Shown: one piece after another, positions 44,229 through 52,583 of the stretch | Position numbering within the stretch: position 1 is the first letter of the stretch | Layout: the number at the start of each line of letters is the position of its first letter | Source: Gluconobacter kanchanaburiensis NBRC 103587 | GTDB taxonomy: Bacteria; Pseudomonadota; Alphaproteobacteria; Acetobacterales; Acetobacteraceae | Assembly: GCF_007988905.1 (NCBI RefSeq) | Contig: NZ_BJVA01000003.1 | Span: forward strand, 124,001-188,000 | Reading direction: 5' to 3' | Length of the DNA: 64,000 bases | Notes under the pieces: generated by a model | What the model was told of the DNA's origin: nothing | Seen by the model: the letters and a program-made list of their open reading frames with translations, nothing else | Databases searched by the model: none | Made by a program: the position numbers and the translations under genes

Positions 44229-46501
44229 CAGCGGTATTCCAGTCGGGCGGTGAGATTTCTGCCCTGCCCGTAATAGCAGGCGGCCACTGCCGTACAGGTT
44301 GCGACGAAGCGCTTGTTGGCGACGTTGCGCATGTTAAGCGAGAGCATCAGGCCCTTATAGGCGGGATGGGCATCGCCGATATCGTAGCGGAGGAAGGTAT
44401 CGAATAGCGTGTAGTCGGGGATGGCCAGTTTGTTGGCCGTATCGCCGTAGCTTGTGCCAGTGTAGCGCACGCCGCCCCCGACCCCCAGACCGCGGAGGGC
44501 GCCGTAGCGGATGCGCTGATCGATGAAGAGCGAGGCCATCCATTTTGGCGCCTGCGGCAGGTAGTTGCCGATCTGCCCTGCCGTGTTGGACTGCCGGATG
44601 CGGGCGTCGCTGCGCGTTCCGGTGAAGATCACGGCCATGTCCCACGGAAGGGTGGCGCGTCCTTCGAGTTCGAGACCGCGGACGCGACCCTTGCCTGTCT
44701 GGATCAGGCAGGTTGCGGTGCCACAGGTTTCGCCGTCGGGGTCGGGGGTCGTCATGTTCTTCTGGGTGATCTGATAACCACCGAACGTGACATAGATGCT
44801 CTTGCCGTACTGGTAGCGGATGCCGGCTTCGTACTGGTCGCCGGTGGTCGGCTTGAAGGGCAGGCCGTTCTTGGCCGTGGATGGATCGGAGACGGTCGGC
44901 TGGAAGGACTGGGCATAGCTGAAATACGGTGCCAGTCCGTTATCGAACAGATAGACACCGCCCGCGCGCCAGGTGAAGGCCTGCGAGGGAGTGATGTATC
45001 GTTTGTGGGTCAGGATATTGTAGGTGTTGTCATTGGCCCAGTCCTGACGACCGCCGATCGTAACGCGCAGGCGCTCGAACTTGAGCTGATCCTGAAAATA
45101 GATTCCGTTCTGGCGGCTGACCGTGGACGTATAAACCTGCGGGGACAGGTTGCTTTCGTAACCCGCGCTGCCGCGGCTGACAGGATCGAAGATGTTTAGG
45201 AGTGGCTTGACCAGTGCCGAGCTGACGAGGTCGCGGTCGTGGTTCCAGTCCGTATAGAAATAGTCTGTCCCGGCAAGGAGGAGGTGACGTACGGGTCCGG
45301 TGCGGACATGGCCTTCGACCTGTGTGTCCATGGCGACGCCCTGTGACCGCCCCCGGCCTTCCACGGCGCGGCGGTTGACCGTCTCTCCCGCCACGCATCC
45401 CGCAATAGTGCTGGCGCATTTCGCAAGCGTATCGCCCGAGAGGACCGTGGAGCGGTAGAGCGTGTCGAGATAGGTATAGCGGACGTTGTTCCGAACCGTC
45501 AGGAAACGGTTGAAGCGATGTTCCAGGAACGATCCGAAAAGGGCCTGATTGCGGTCGAATGTGTTCCAGTCGGGTTCGCCGATATTGGCATCATTGGCGA
45601 TGTAACGGCCTTTGGATGCGTAAAGCGTGCCTGTTGCGGGCAGGAACTGGAACGTCGAGCCGCCGACATCGCGCTGGTATTGCGCAAGCAGTGTCCATGT
45701 CGAATGGGGGGCAAATTTCCATGTCAGACTGGGCGAGACATAATAGCGGCCTGCCGTGACATCATTGACCTGCGTACCGCCGTATTTGGCCAAGGCTACC
45801 ATGCGCCCCATAACCGTTCCACTGTGGTTCAGCTTTCCTGACACATCGCCAGAAGCCTGTCCCTGCCAGTTTTCCAGATCTGTATAGCCACTGCTCTGAA
45901 GGAAGAATTCGCCTTCACTTTTCTCGGTCGGACGTTTTGTCACGAGATTGACGACGCCGCCGGGGGCCGTCTGCCCGTAAAGTGCGCCTGAGGGGCCTTT
46001 CAGAACATCGATCTGTTGTAGAGCGAACGGATCGAAAGACGTGCGCGTCCACTGTCCACCAGCGGGAAGACGCAGACCATCGACGAAGTTGTTGTTGGAC
46101 GAGAAACCGCCAGCGCCGAACCCACGAACTGAAACTTCGTCGACACGGTTGTCGATGCCCTGAGGCTCCGCCTGTACACCGGCCGTATAGGCGAGGGCGT
46201 CCGCAATGGTGGGAGATGAGCGCAGCTCGATCTCTTCACGGCTGACGATGGAAATCGTCTGCGGCGATTCAATAATGGGCGTCCGTGTTTTGGTTGAGGC
46301 ACCTGCCTGCGACAGTCCCGTTGCCGTCACGGTGATGATTTCCGCCGGGGTTGCCGCATCTGTGCTGCGCGGTTTCGTAACCTGCGTCGTGGCCGGTTTG
46401 GCTGTCTGTTTTTTCTGCGGATCGAGGGACGACGCAGAGGCGATCTGCGTGCTTAGGGCAAGGCAGGAGGCCGTGCCGCAGATGATCCGGGGAAAACTCA
46501 T
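44225..46501 (-). CDS. TonB-dependent siderophore receptor
   Basis: 758 residues. Signal peptide (MSFPRIICGTASCLALSTQIASA), Lys/Thr-rich linker, TonB-box-like EIITVTATG, plug (ESPQTISIVSREEIELRSSP; VSVRGFGAGGF; VLKGPSGALYGQTAPGGVVN) and a barrel ending LTARLEYRW. The plug pattern is that of ferric-hydroxamate receptors (FhuE/FoxA type). A strong Fur box lies 40 bp upstream, and the three downstream genes complete an iron-uptake operon, so ferric siderophore is the substrate; which one is unknown. Confidence 0.92.
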   Translation of the reverse strand: MSFPRIICGTASCLALSTQIASASSLDPQKKQTAKPATTQVTKPRSTDAATPAEIITVTATGLSQAGASTKTRTPIIESPQTISIVSREEIELRSSPTIADALAYTAGVQAEPQGIDNRVDEVSVRGFGAGGFSSNNNFVDGLRLPAGGQWTRTSFDPFALQQIDVLKGPSGALYGQTAPGGVVNLVTKRPTEKSEGEFFLQSSGYTDLENWQGQASGDVSGKLNHSGTVMGRMVALAKYGGTQVNDVTAGRYYVSPSLTWKFAPHSTWTLLAQYQRDVGGSTFQFLPATGTLYASKGRYIANDANIGEPDWNTFDRNQALFGSFLEHRFNRFLTVRNNVRYTYLDTLYRSTVLSGDTLAKCASTIAGCVAGETVNRRAVEGRGRSQGVAMDTQVEGHVRTGPVRHLLLAGTDYFYTDWNHDRDLVSSALVKPLLNIFDPVSRGSAGYESNLSPQVYTSTVSRQNGIYFQDQLKFERLRVTIGGRQDWANDNTYNILTHKRYITPSQAFTWRAGGVYLFDNGLAPYFSYAQSFQPTVSDPSTAKNGLPFKPTTGDQYEAGIRYQYGKSIYVTFGGYQITQKNMTTPDPDGETCGTATCLIQTGKGRVRGLELEGRATLPWDMAVIFTGTRSDARIRQSNTAGQIGNYLPQAPKWMASLFIDQRIRYGALRGLGVGGGVRYTGTSYGDTANKLAIPDYTLFDTFLRYDIGDAHPAYKGLMLSLNMRNVANKRFVATCTAVAACYYGQGRNLTARLEYRW

Positions 46502-46540
46502 GGAGTGCTCTCATTAAATGAAAATTTATTCTCCTATTTC

Positions 46541-46559
46541 GATAATGAGAATCATTGTC
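46541..46559 (-). promoter_or_regulatory. Fur box upstream of the siderophore-receptor operon
   Basis: GATAATGAGAATCATTGTC matches the 19-bp Fur consensus GATAATGATAATCATTATC at 17 of 19 positions. It lies 40 bp upstream of the receptor ATG, where it would overlap the promoter, so iron repression is expected. Confidence 0.85.
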
Positions 46560-46614
46560 AACTAGATTCTGGAAAGCCGGATGCCCCGAAAGACGTGGAA
46601 ATCTCGTGTGAAGG

Positions 46615-47874
46615 TCAGGGGTCCGACTGGAGCTGTGCGACGATGGCGCTGCTGATCGTGCGTCTTGTAGGGCCACCGAGGACATGTCCCAGTGGAGCCA
46701 GCACTTCAATATGGTCGCAGACGATCTTGAAGACGGCTAGCATTGGCACTGACAAAAACGCGCCAGAAATGCCCCACATCCAGTCCCAGAACAGCAGCGA
46801 TCCCATGACGAAAACGGGATTGAGCGTAAAGCGCCGGGCCAGCAGCATGGGCGTGATGGTTTCGCCTTCCAACACATGGATCAGCAGATAGATCGATGGC
46901 GGCAGGAGTGCGTAAAGCAGGGATGGGAAGCTGAACAGACCGACCACGAAATAGACCACGACACCCGTCAGTGGTCCGATGATGGGAATGTAGTTCAGCA
47001 GGAACGCCAGCACGCCCCACAGAAGCGGGTTGGGCATGCCGGTCGCCCAGCACTGGATCATGTTTACCAGCCCGACACCCAGATTCATCATCGTGATCGT
47101 CACGAGATAGAGCGACACGTTCTGCTCGATCTGTGTCGCCATTTCCACGAGGCGGCGCTTCTTGGCGTAGGTTGGCATGATTTCGACGCAGCGGCGTAGT
47201 AGCGTGTCGCCTTCCGTCATGAGGAAGAACAGCATCAGCAGCATCGAGAAAAAACCGCCAGCCAGTTCCCGCGTCCCTGCTAGGACGGAGGACCCAAGCC
47301 GTGACAGCGCGGTCTCTCCCCCAATCGTTCCCGCTACACCATGACTGGCATGGGTCGCTCCCGAATGACCGCTGAACATGGCTGACAGGCGCATGTAATC
47401 CCGCTGCATGACGTCGATCGGGCCGCTCAGGACCGCCAGCTTGCTCTGGAGTGCCGGCAGAGTTTGCGGTGCCCGCGTGATCCATCCGGCTGCGGGCACC
47501 GAGATGGTTGTGGCAATCCCTCCTACGACTCCGAACATCATGACAATTAAAAGCAGACCCGCCAGATGCCGGGGCAGCCGCAGCCGCTGCGTCAGGAATC
47601 GCATGGGGGTGATCATCAGCAGGTTCAGAACCAGCGCGAAGACAAACGGCAGAAGGATGGGCGCTGTGAAATACAGCGAGTAGAACACTGCAAGAATCGT
47701 CAGGATCAGGACACACATGTCCCGGATATTGAGATGGTCGCGCAGCAGGTTGCGATCGAGCGTCGGATCCGGAAAATCATCATCGGGAAGTAGTTTTTCG
47801 CCGTTTTCTTCGGGTGACGCTGTCCGGGGAGGGCAGGCAGTGTCGGCGGAAGAGTCAATGGGACGACCGGACAT
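46615..47874 (-). CDS. AI-2E family (PerM/YhhT-like) membrane protein
   Basis: 419 residues from ATG 47874 (MSGRPIDSSADTACPP); the upstream frame is open but does not look like family sequence. About eight membrane helices, with the conserved PFVFALVLNLLMITPMRFL, then LNYIPIIGPLTGVVVYFVVG and the final GLFSFPSLLYALLPPSIYLL region. The family includes autoinducer-2 and unknown exporters, so the substrate cannot be told. It is divergent from pqqA. Confidence 0.84.
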   Translation of the reverse strand: MSGRPIDSSADTACPPRTASPEENGEKLLPDDDFPDPTLDRNLLRDHLNIRDMCVLILTILAVFYSLYFTAPILLPFVFALVLNLLMITPMRFLTQRLRLPRHLAGLLLIVMMFGVVGGIATTISVPAAGWITRAPQTLPALQSKLAVLSGPIDVMQRDYMRLSAMFSGHSGATHASHGVAGTIGGETALSRLGSSVLAGTRELAGGFFSMLLMLFFLMTEGDTLLRRCVEIMPTYAKKRRLVEMATQIEQNVSLYLVTITMMNLGVGLVNMIQCWATGMPNPLLWGVLAFLLNYIPIIGPLTGVVVYFVVGLFSFPSLLYALLPPSIYLLIHVLEGETITPMLLARRFTLNPVFVMGSLLFWDWMWGISGAFLSVPMLAVFKIVCDHIEVLAPLGHVLGGPTRRTISSAIVAQLQSDP

Positions 47875-48066
47875 GTTTTCTGCCTGAAACGGAAGACGGA
47901 GCGCGCGGATCAAACGAGGCGCAACAGGACACAGTTGCGTGTTCTGCCCAAAAACCCCCTTGAACTCCAGTGCCATCCGGTCACTAAATCATGAGGCGCG
48001 CCTGTGAATGCAAATGGATCATTGCCTGTTGCACTCGCCGGTTGTCGGAAACCAAGGAGAAGAAAC

Positions 48067-48147
48067 ATGGCCTGGAACACGCCGAAAGTTACCGAAATCC
48101 CGCTGGGCGCAGAAATTAACTCGTATGTCTGCGGCGAGAAGAAATAA
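48067..48147 (+). CDS. pqqA: PQQ precursor peptide PqqA
   Basis: A 26-residue gene: MAWNTPKVTEIPLGAEIN continuing SYVCGEKK. The conserved Glu and Tyr (E-x3-Y, in AEINSY) are the residues that become the PQQ skeleton. AAGGAG lies 7 bp upstream. The peptide is cross-linked by PqqE with PqqD and then processed by proteases to PQQ, the cofactor of glucose, alcohol and polyol dehydrogenases. Confidence 0.98.
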   Translation: MAWNTPKVTEIPLGAEINSYVCGEKK

Positions 48148-48184
48148 GCCACTTTCCCGAGGCTTCGTCCTTGAGGAATAAGGC

Positions 48185-48214
48185 ACGGCCGCTCCCCCTG
48201 GAGCGGCCGTTTTC
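48185..48214 (+). terminator. Hairpin between pqqA and pqqB (partial terminator)
   Basis: ACGGCCGCTCC (48185-48195) pairs perfectly with GGAGCGGCCGT (48200-48210) and is followed by TTTTC. It lies 37 bp after the pqqA stop and 46 bp before pqqB. It probably lets most transcripts end after pqqA, giving more precursor peptide than enzyme. Confidence 0.86.
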
Positions 48215-48259
48215 ATTCATGGGTGCCACAGGGCGCCCCAGTCAGACGGTTTGTGAAAA

Positions 48260-49174
48260 ATGATTGATGTCATCGTGCTCGGCGCGGCGGCAGGGGGTGG
48301 ATTCCCGCAATGGAACTCCGCAGCGCCCGGCTGTGTGGCGGCCCGCACGCGACAGGGCGCCAAAGCCCGGACCCAGGCCTCCATTGCCGTCAGCGCCGAT
48401 GGAAAACGTTGGTTCATTCTCAACGCCTCTCCCGACCTGCGCCAGCAGATTATCGAAACACCTGCCCTCCATCATCAGGACAGCCTGCGAGGCACGCCCA
48501 TTCAGGGCGTCGTGCTGACATGTGGGGAAATCGACGCCATTACGGGGCTTCTCACGCTGCGCGAGCGTGAACCCTTCACGTTGATGGGAAGTGCGTCCAC
48601 CCTTCACCAGCTTGCAGAGAATCCGATTTTCGGTGCGATTGATCCGGACATCGTGCCGCGCATTCCCCTGATCCTCGACGAGCCCACATCCCTGATGAAC
48701 AAGGACGGTATTCCCTCCGGTCTTCTGCTCACGGCGTTTGCCGTGCCGGGCAAGGCTCCTCTTTATGCGGAGGCATCGGGGTCAAAGCCGGATGAAACGC
48801 TCGGCCTTTCCATCACCGACGGAAAGAAAACGATGCTGTTCATCCCCGGCTGCGCCCATATCACGCCTTCGATTGTGGAGCGTGTGGCAAAAGCCGATCT
48901 GGTTTTCTTCGACGGAACGCTGTGGCGGGACGATGAAATGATTCGCGCCGGGCTGAGCCCCAAAAGCGGGCAGCGGATGGGGCATGTGTCGGTCAATGAT
49001 GCGTGTGGCCCCGTAGAATCTTTCACGACATGCGAAAAACCCTGTAAGGTGTTGATTCATATCAACAACTCGAATCCAATTTTGTTCGAAGACAGTCCCG
49101 AACGCAAAAGCGTCGAACGCGCCGGCTGGATGGTTGCGGAAGACGGCATGACTTTCAGACTGGATACACCATGA
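48260..49174 (+). CDS. pqqB: PQQ biosynthesis protein PqqB
   Basis: 304 residues, metallo-beta-lactamase fold. GAAAGGGFPQWN near the start is the PqqB signature. It is thought to hydroxylate a tyrosine in the precursor after cross-linking. The classical HxHxDH is not typical of PqqB and is absent here as well. Stop overlaps pqqC start (ATGA). Confidence 0.97.
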   Translation: MIDVIVLGAAAGGGFPQWNSAAPGCVAARTRQGAKARTQASIAVSADGKRWFILNASPDLRQQIIETPALHHQDSLRGTPIQGVVLTCGEIDAITGLLTLREREPFTLMGSASTLHQLAENPIFGAIDPDIVPRIPLILDEPTSLMNKDGIPSGLLLTAFAVPGKAPLYAEASGSKPDETLGLSITDGKKTMLFIPGCAHITPSIVERVAKADLVFFDGTLWRDDEMIRAGLSPKSGQRMGHVSVNDACGPVESFTTCEKPCKVLIHINNSNPILFEDSPERKSVERAGWMVAEDGMTFRLDTP

Positions 49175-49890
49175 CGCTCCTTACTCCTGATCAGCTTGAA
49201 GCAGCGCTTCGCCAGATCGGTGCCGAGCGGTACCACAACCGGCATCCGTTTCATCGCAAACTGCATGACGGCAAGCTCGACAGGGCACAGGTTCAGGCCT
49301 GGGCGCTGAACCGCTATTATTATCAGGCGCGCATTCCCGCCAAGGATGCAACATTGCTGGCCCGCCTGCCTACGGCCGAGCTGCGCCGTGAATGGCGTCG
49401 CAGGATCGAGGATCACGACGGCACGGAACCGGGAACGGGTGGTGTCGCGCGTTGGCTGATGCTGACGGATGGTTTGGGGTTGGGTCGCGACTATGTGGAG
49501 AGTCTCGACGGCCTGCTTCCGGCCACACGCTTCTCGGTTGATGCCTATGTGAACTTCGTACGGGATCAATCGATTCTCGCCGCTATTGCGTCCTCCCTGA
49601 CGGAACTGTTCTCGCCAACGATCATCAGTGAACGTGTTTCGGGCATGTTGCGACATTACGATTTCGTGTCGGAAGAAACGCTGGCGTATTTCACGCCGCG
49701 TTTGACGCAGGCTCCCCGGGATTCCGATTTCGCCCTTGCCTATGTACGCGAAAACGCCCGCACGCCCGAGCAGCAGAAAGAGGTTCTGGGAGCGCTCGAG
49801 TTCAAGTGTTCCGTGCTGTGGACCATGCTGGATGCGCTCGACTACGCTTATGTGGACGGCCATATCCCGCCGGGCGCCTTCGTTCCATGA
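49171..49890 (+). CDS. pqqC: Pyrroloquinoline-quinone synthase PqqC
   Basis: 239 residues. All-helical, cofactor-free oxidase that closes the ring and oxidises the last intermediate to PQQ. Family sequence is clear throughout (YHNRHPFHRKLHDGKLDRAQ; WALNRYYYQARIPAKDA; PTIISERVSGMLRHYDF). It overlaps pqqB at the start and pqqD at the end. Confidence 0.97.
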   Translation: MTLLTPDQLEAALRQIGAERYHNRHPFHRKLHDGKLDRAQVQAWALNRYYYQARIPAKDATLLARLPTAELRREWRRRIEDHDGTEPGTGGVARWLMLTDGLGLGRDYVESLDGLLPATRFSVDAYVNFVRDQSILAAIASSLTELFSPTIISERVSGMLRHYDFVSEETLAYFTPRLTQAPRDSDFALAYVRENARTPEQQKEVLGALEFKCSVLWTMLDALDYAYVDGHIPPGAFVP

Positions 49891-50177
49891 CAGTAGCCCC
49901 TCCAGGTATCGCGGAGGAGACAGTGCTCTCCTTCGCCCGTGGCCACCGGCTCCAGCATGATCGCGTGCGGGACCTATGGATTGTGCAGGCCCCCGAAAAA
50001 GCATTTGTGATTGAGGGCTCCGCGCCGCATATTCTGCGGCAGCTGGATGGGAAACGCAGCGTCGGCGATATCATTCAGCAGCTTACAAACGAGTTTTCCG
50101 CCCCGCGTGAGGTCATTGCGAAGGATGTCCTCGCGCTTCTTTCTGAACTGACAGAAAAGAACGTCCTGCATATATGA
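49887..50177 (+). CDS. pqqD: PQQ biosynthesis peptide chaperone PqqD
   Basis: 96 residues from ATG 49887, overlapping the pqqC stop; the longer frame from 49806 is inside pqqC. Family pattern: LSFARGHRLQHDRVRDLWIV, then LDGKRSVGDIIQQLTNEF. PqqD binds PqqA and delivers it to PqqE. Confidence 0.96.
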   Translation: MTVAPPGIAEETVLSFARGHRLQHDRVRDLWIVQAPEKAFVIEGSAPHILRQLDGKRSVGDIIQQLTNEFSAPREVIAKDVLALLSELTEKNVLHI

Positions 50178-51250
50178 CACTTCCTTCGCCGCCGATGAGC
50201 CTTCTGGCTGAATTGACGCATCGATGCCCGCTTTCCTGCCCCTATTGTTCCAATCCGCTTGAACTTGAACGAAAGACGGCAGAACTCGATACTGCCGGCT
50301 GGCGTTCCGTACTGGAACAGGCGGCGGATCTGGGAGTTCTTCAGGTTCATTTTTCCGGCGGTGAACCCATGAGTCGGCCTGATCTGGTCGAACTGGTCTC
50401 CGTTGCGCAGAAACTGAATCTCTATTCGAACCTCATTACGTCCGGTGTACTCTTGGATGAGCCACAGCTTGAGGCACTAGACAAAGCAGGGCTCGACCAC
50501 ATCCAGCTTTCCTTTCAGGATGTTACGGAAGACGGAGCCGAGCGTATCGGCGGCCTGAAAGGTGCGCAGGCACGAAAGATCCGGGCGGCGCGTCTCATTC
50601 GTGCCTCCGGAATTCCGATGACGCTTAATTTTGTTGTGCACAGGGAAAACGTAGCCCGGATCCCGCAGATGTTTGCGCTGGCCCGCGATCTGGGGGCCGC
50701 GAGAGTCGAGATCGCTCACACGCAGTATTATGGGTGGGGGCTGAAAAATCGTGGAGCCCTTTTGCCCAGCCGTGAACAGCTGGAAGCCTCAACGCGCGCT
50801 GTCGAAGAAGAACGTGCAAAAGGAGGTCTATCCATTGATTACGTCACACCGGATTATCACGCCGACCGTCCCAAGCCCTGCATGGGAGGCTGGGGCCAGC
50901 GTTTCGTGAACGTCACGCCGTCCGGGCGGGTGTTGCCGTGTCATGCGGCGGAAATCATTCCCGATGTCGATTTTCCGAATGTAAAGAATGCGACCCTGTC
51001 GGAAATCTGGAACGCCTCTCCCCTCTTCAACATGTTCCGCGGAACTGATTGGATGCCTGAGCCCTGCCGTTCCTGTGAGCGTAAGGAACGGGACTGGGGT
51101 GGATGCCGCTGTCAGGCTCTGGCTCTGACCGGAAAGGCCGAAAACACCGATCCGGTCTGTGAGCTGTCTCCATTCCACGGACAGGTAAAACAAGCCGTGG
51201 AAGAGAGTTCTTCGAAGGGAGAGGAGCTGGTCTACAGGCGTTACAGATAG
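50174..51250 (+). CDS. pqqE: PqqA peptide cyclase PqqE (radical SAM)
   Basis: 358 residues. The radical-SAM motif CPLSCPYC (Cx3Cx2C) is at residues 19-26, with FSGGEP next. The C-terminal SPASM domain has the auxiliary iron-sulphur cysteines (CMGGWGQRF, LPCHAAEI, CRSCERKERDWGGCRCQA). The enzyme makes the Glu-Tyr carbon-carbon bond of the precursor. It overlaps pqqD by four bases and ends 10 bp inside the convergent esterase-like gene. Confidence 0.97.
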   Translation: MTLPSPPMSLLAELTHRCPLSCPYCSNPLELERKTAELDTAGWRSVLEQAADLGVLQVHFSGGEPMSRPDLVELVSVAQKLNLYSNLITSGVLLDEPQLEALDKAGLDHIQLSFQDVTEDGAERIGGLKGAQARKIRAARLIRASGIPMTLNFVVHRENVARIPQMFALARDLGAARVEIAHTQYYGWGLKNRGALLPSREQLEASTRAVEEERAKGGLSIDYVTPDYHADRPKPCMGGWGQRFVNVTPSGRVLPCHAAEIIPDVDFPNVKNATLSEIWNASPLFNMFRGTDWMPEPCRSCERKERDWGGCRCQALALTGKAENTDPVCELSPFHGQVKQAVEESSSKGEELVYRRYR

Positions 51251-52455
51251 GTGCCGTAGACATTCACTTTGCTGAGGTGAAGAAAGGACGTGCCATCCAG
51301 CACGATCCGGATATGCCGGGTGACGAGGTCTGTCTCGATCTGCAGGGGTTCACCGAATTCTCCGCCGATATATTCGGTGCTGGTTTTTTGATAGAATTCT
51401 TCCCAGTAGAGGCCATCGTCGGATTTGAGCAGCGAAAAACGACTCAGTCTGCGGGCATATTCCTCATTGTCGCAGCGATTGAAAATAATGATCTGCCGGA
51501 CATGGGAGAGCTGCCGCAGTTCAAGGCTCCACCAAGGATTTTTCTCGAAACCGGTATGGAAGGCCGGGATCATTCGCAGTGGTTCGGAAATGGCCCGCTG
51601 GGCCTCCGCTTCCGTATTGATCCTTTCGAAAGAATATTCGCAGACGCTGCTCTGGGTGGCGCGTCCTTCCTCTGAAATCAGGGGAAGATCAGGAAGATCG
51701 ATAAAAATATCGTACCGGAATGTCTGGTTCCCAATCCATTTCACAAAGGCTTTTGGATTGGGTTCAACAATATTACACAGAAGATTCGAGAATAATTTTT
51801 CTGAAAAATCCACTTTCATATTGTAAAAAGTATTCAGAACAATGTTTAGATAATTTATATCGTAGTCTTTTTTGAGGTGACGGGCAATATCGTGATGGGT
51901 TGTATTCAGGACTACGACTTCAAAATTTTCAGATTTGAAAAATTTTGCGTGAAGATTGTCTTCATAGGAACAGGAAGGATAAATCAGAACGGCTTTGGAG
52001 GCCGCACTTTCGGGAGCATAATCGCTGAAAGCGAAAGTGCCGATCGCTCCGTCTAAAGGAGAGAGTGGCCCATACCATTTGCAGAACGAGGGCAGGGCCG
52101 AATATTGCGGACTGAATGCCAGAATGCGGGTAATTTTTGAGCAGTACTTTGAAAAAAGCAGTGCACCGGATCCACCCAGGCTTTCCCCCATGGAATAAAT
52201 ATACTGGTATCTGCGACAGAAGGCATCAAGAAAACGAAACATCCTGACGGCATTGGGATTATTGTACCAGTCCAGATGCTTTGATCTTACGAAAACATAA
52301 GACGTATTGAATTTGCTGATCGTGTTTCGGAATTCCTCGACCGGCTGTGCTAACGCTAGGGCACCCGCGCTTGAGAAAACTACGGTGACATTATTGGTTT
52401 TTCGGTTCCAGTATGAAATTTCGTAGTTATCATCATCATGGATAATTTCGGACAT
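51241..52455 (-). CDS. Alpha/beta-hydrolase-like protein with discoidin-like C-terminal domain
   Basis: About 404 residues from ATG 52455, which has AAGGG upstream; ATGs at 52494 and further are possible. Residues about 20-240 look like an alpha/beta hydrolase: VTVVFSSAGALA, then the nucleophile motif MGESLGGSGALLF and a later TTHHDIARH that can supply His. Residues about 290-404 look like an F5/8 type C (discoidin, CBM32-like) fold: WWSLELRQLSHVRQIIIFNR, LSRFSLLKSDDGLYWEE, HIRIVLDGTSFLHLSKVNVY. Together this suggests an enzyme acting on glycans or surface polymers. No signal peptide is seen. Base composition is clearly lower in GC than pqqE. Confidence 0.62.
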   Translation of the reverse strand: MSEIIHDDDNYEISYWNRKTNNVTVVFSSAGALALAQPVEEFRNTISKFNTSYVFVRSKHLDWYNNPNAVRMFRFLDAFCRRYQYIYSMGESLGGSGALLFSKYCSKITRILAFSPQYSALPSFCKWYGPLSPLDGAIGTFAFSDYAPESAASKAVLIYPSCSYEDNLHAKFFKSENFEVVVLNTTHHDIARHLKKDYDINYLNIVLNTFYNMKVDFSEKLFSNLLCNIVEPNPKAFVKWIGNQTFRYDIFIDLPDLPLISEEGRATQSSVCEYSFERINTEAEAQRAISEPLRMIPAFHTGFEKNPWWSLELRQLSHVRQIIIFNRCDNEEYARRLSRFSLLKSDDGLYWEEFYQKTSTEYIGGEFGEPLQIETDLVTRHIRIVLDGTSFLHLSKVNVYGTYL

Positions 52456-52583
52456 GCACGGATCCCTTTTCAGAGGCCTCTCGAGACTGGACATATTGCT
52501 TAAACGAGATCTAGCGCTATCCGTAGAATGGTCAACAATCAAAATACATTGAAAAGCCGGCGTCGGGTGCCTATCCAGAAAAT

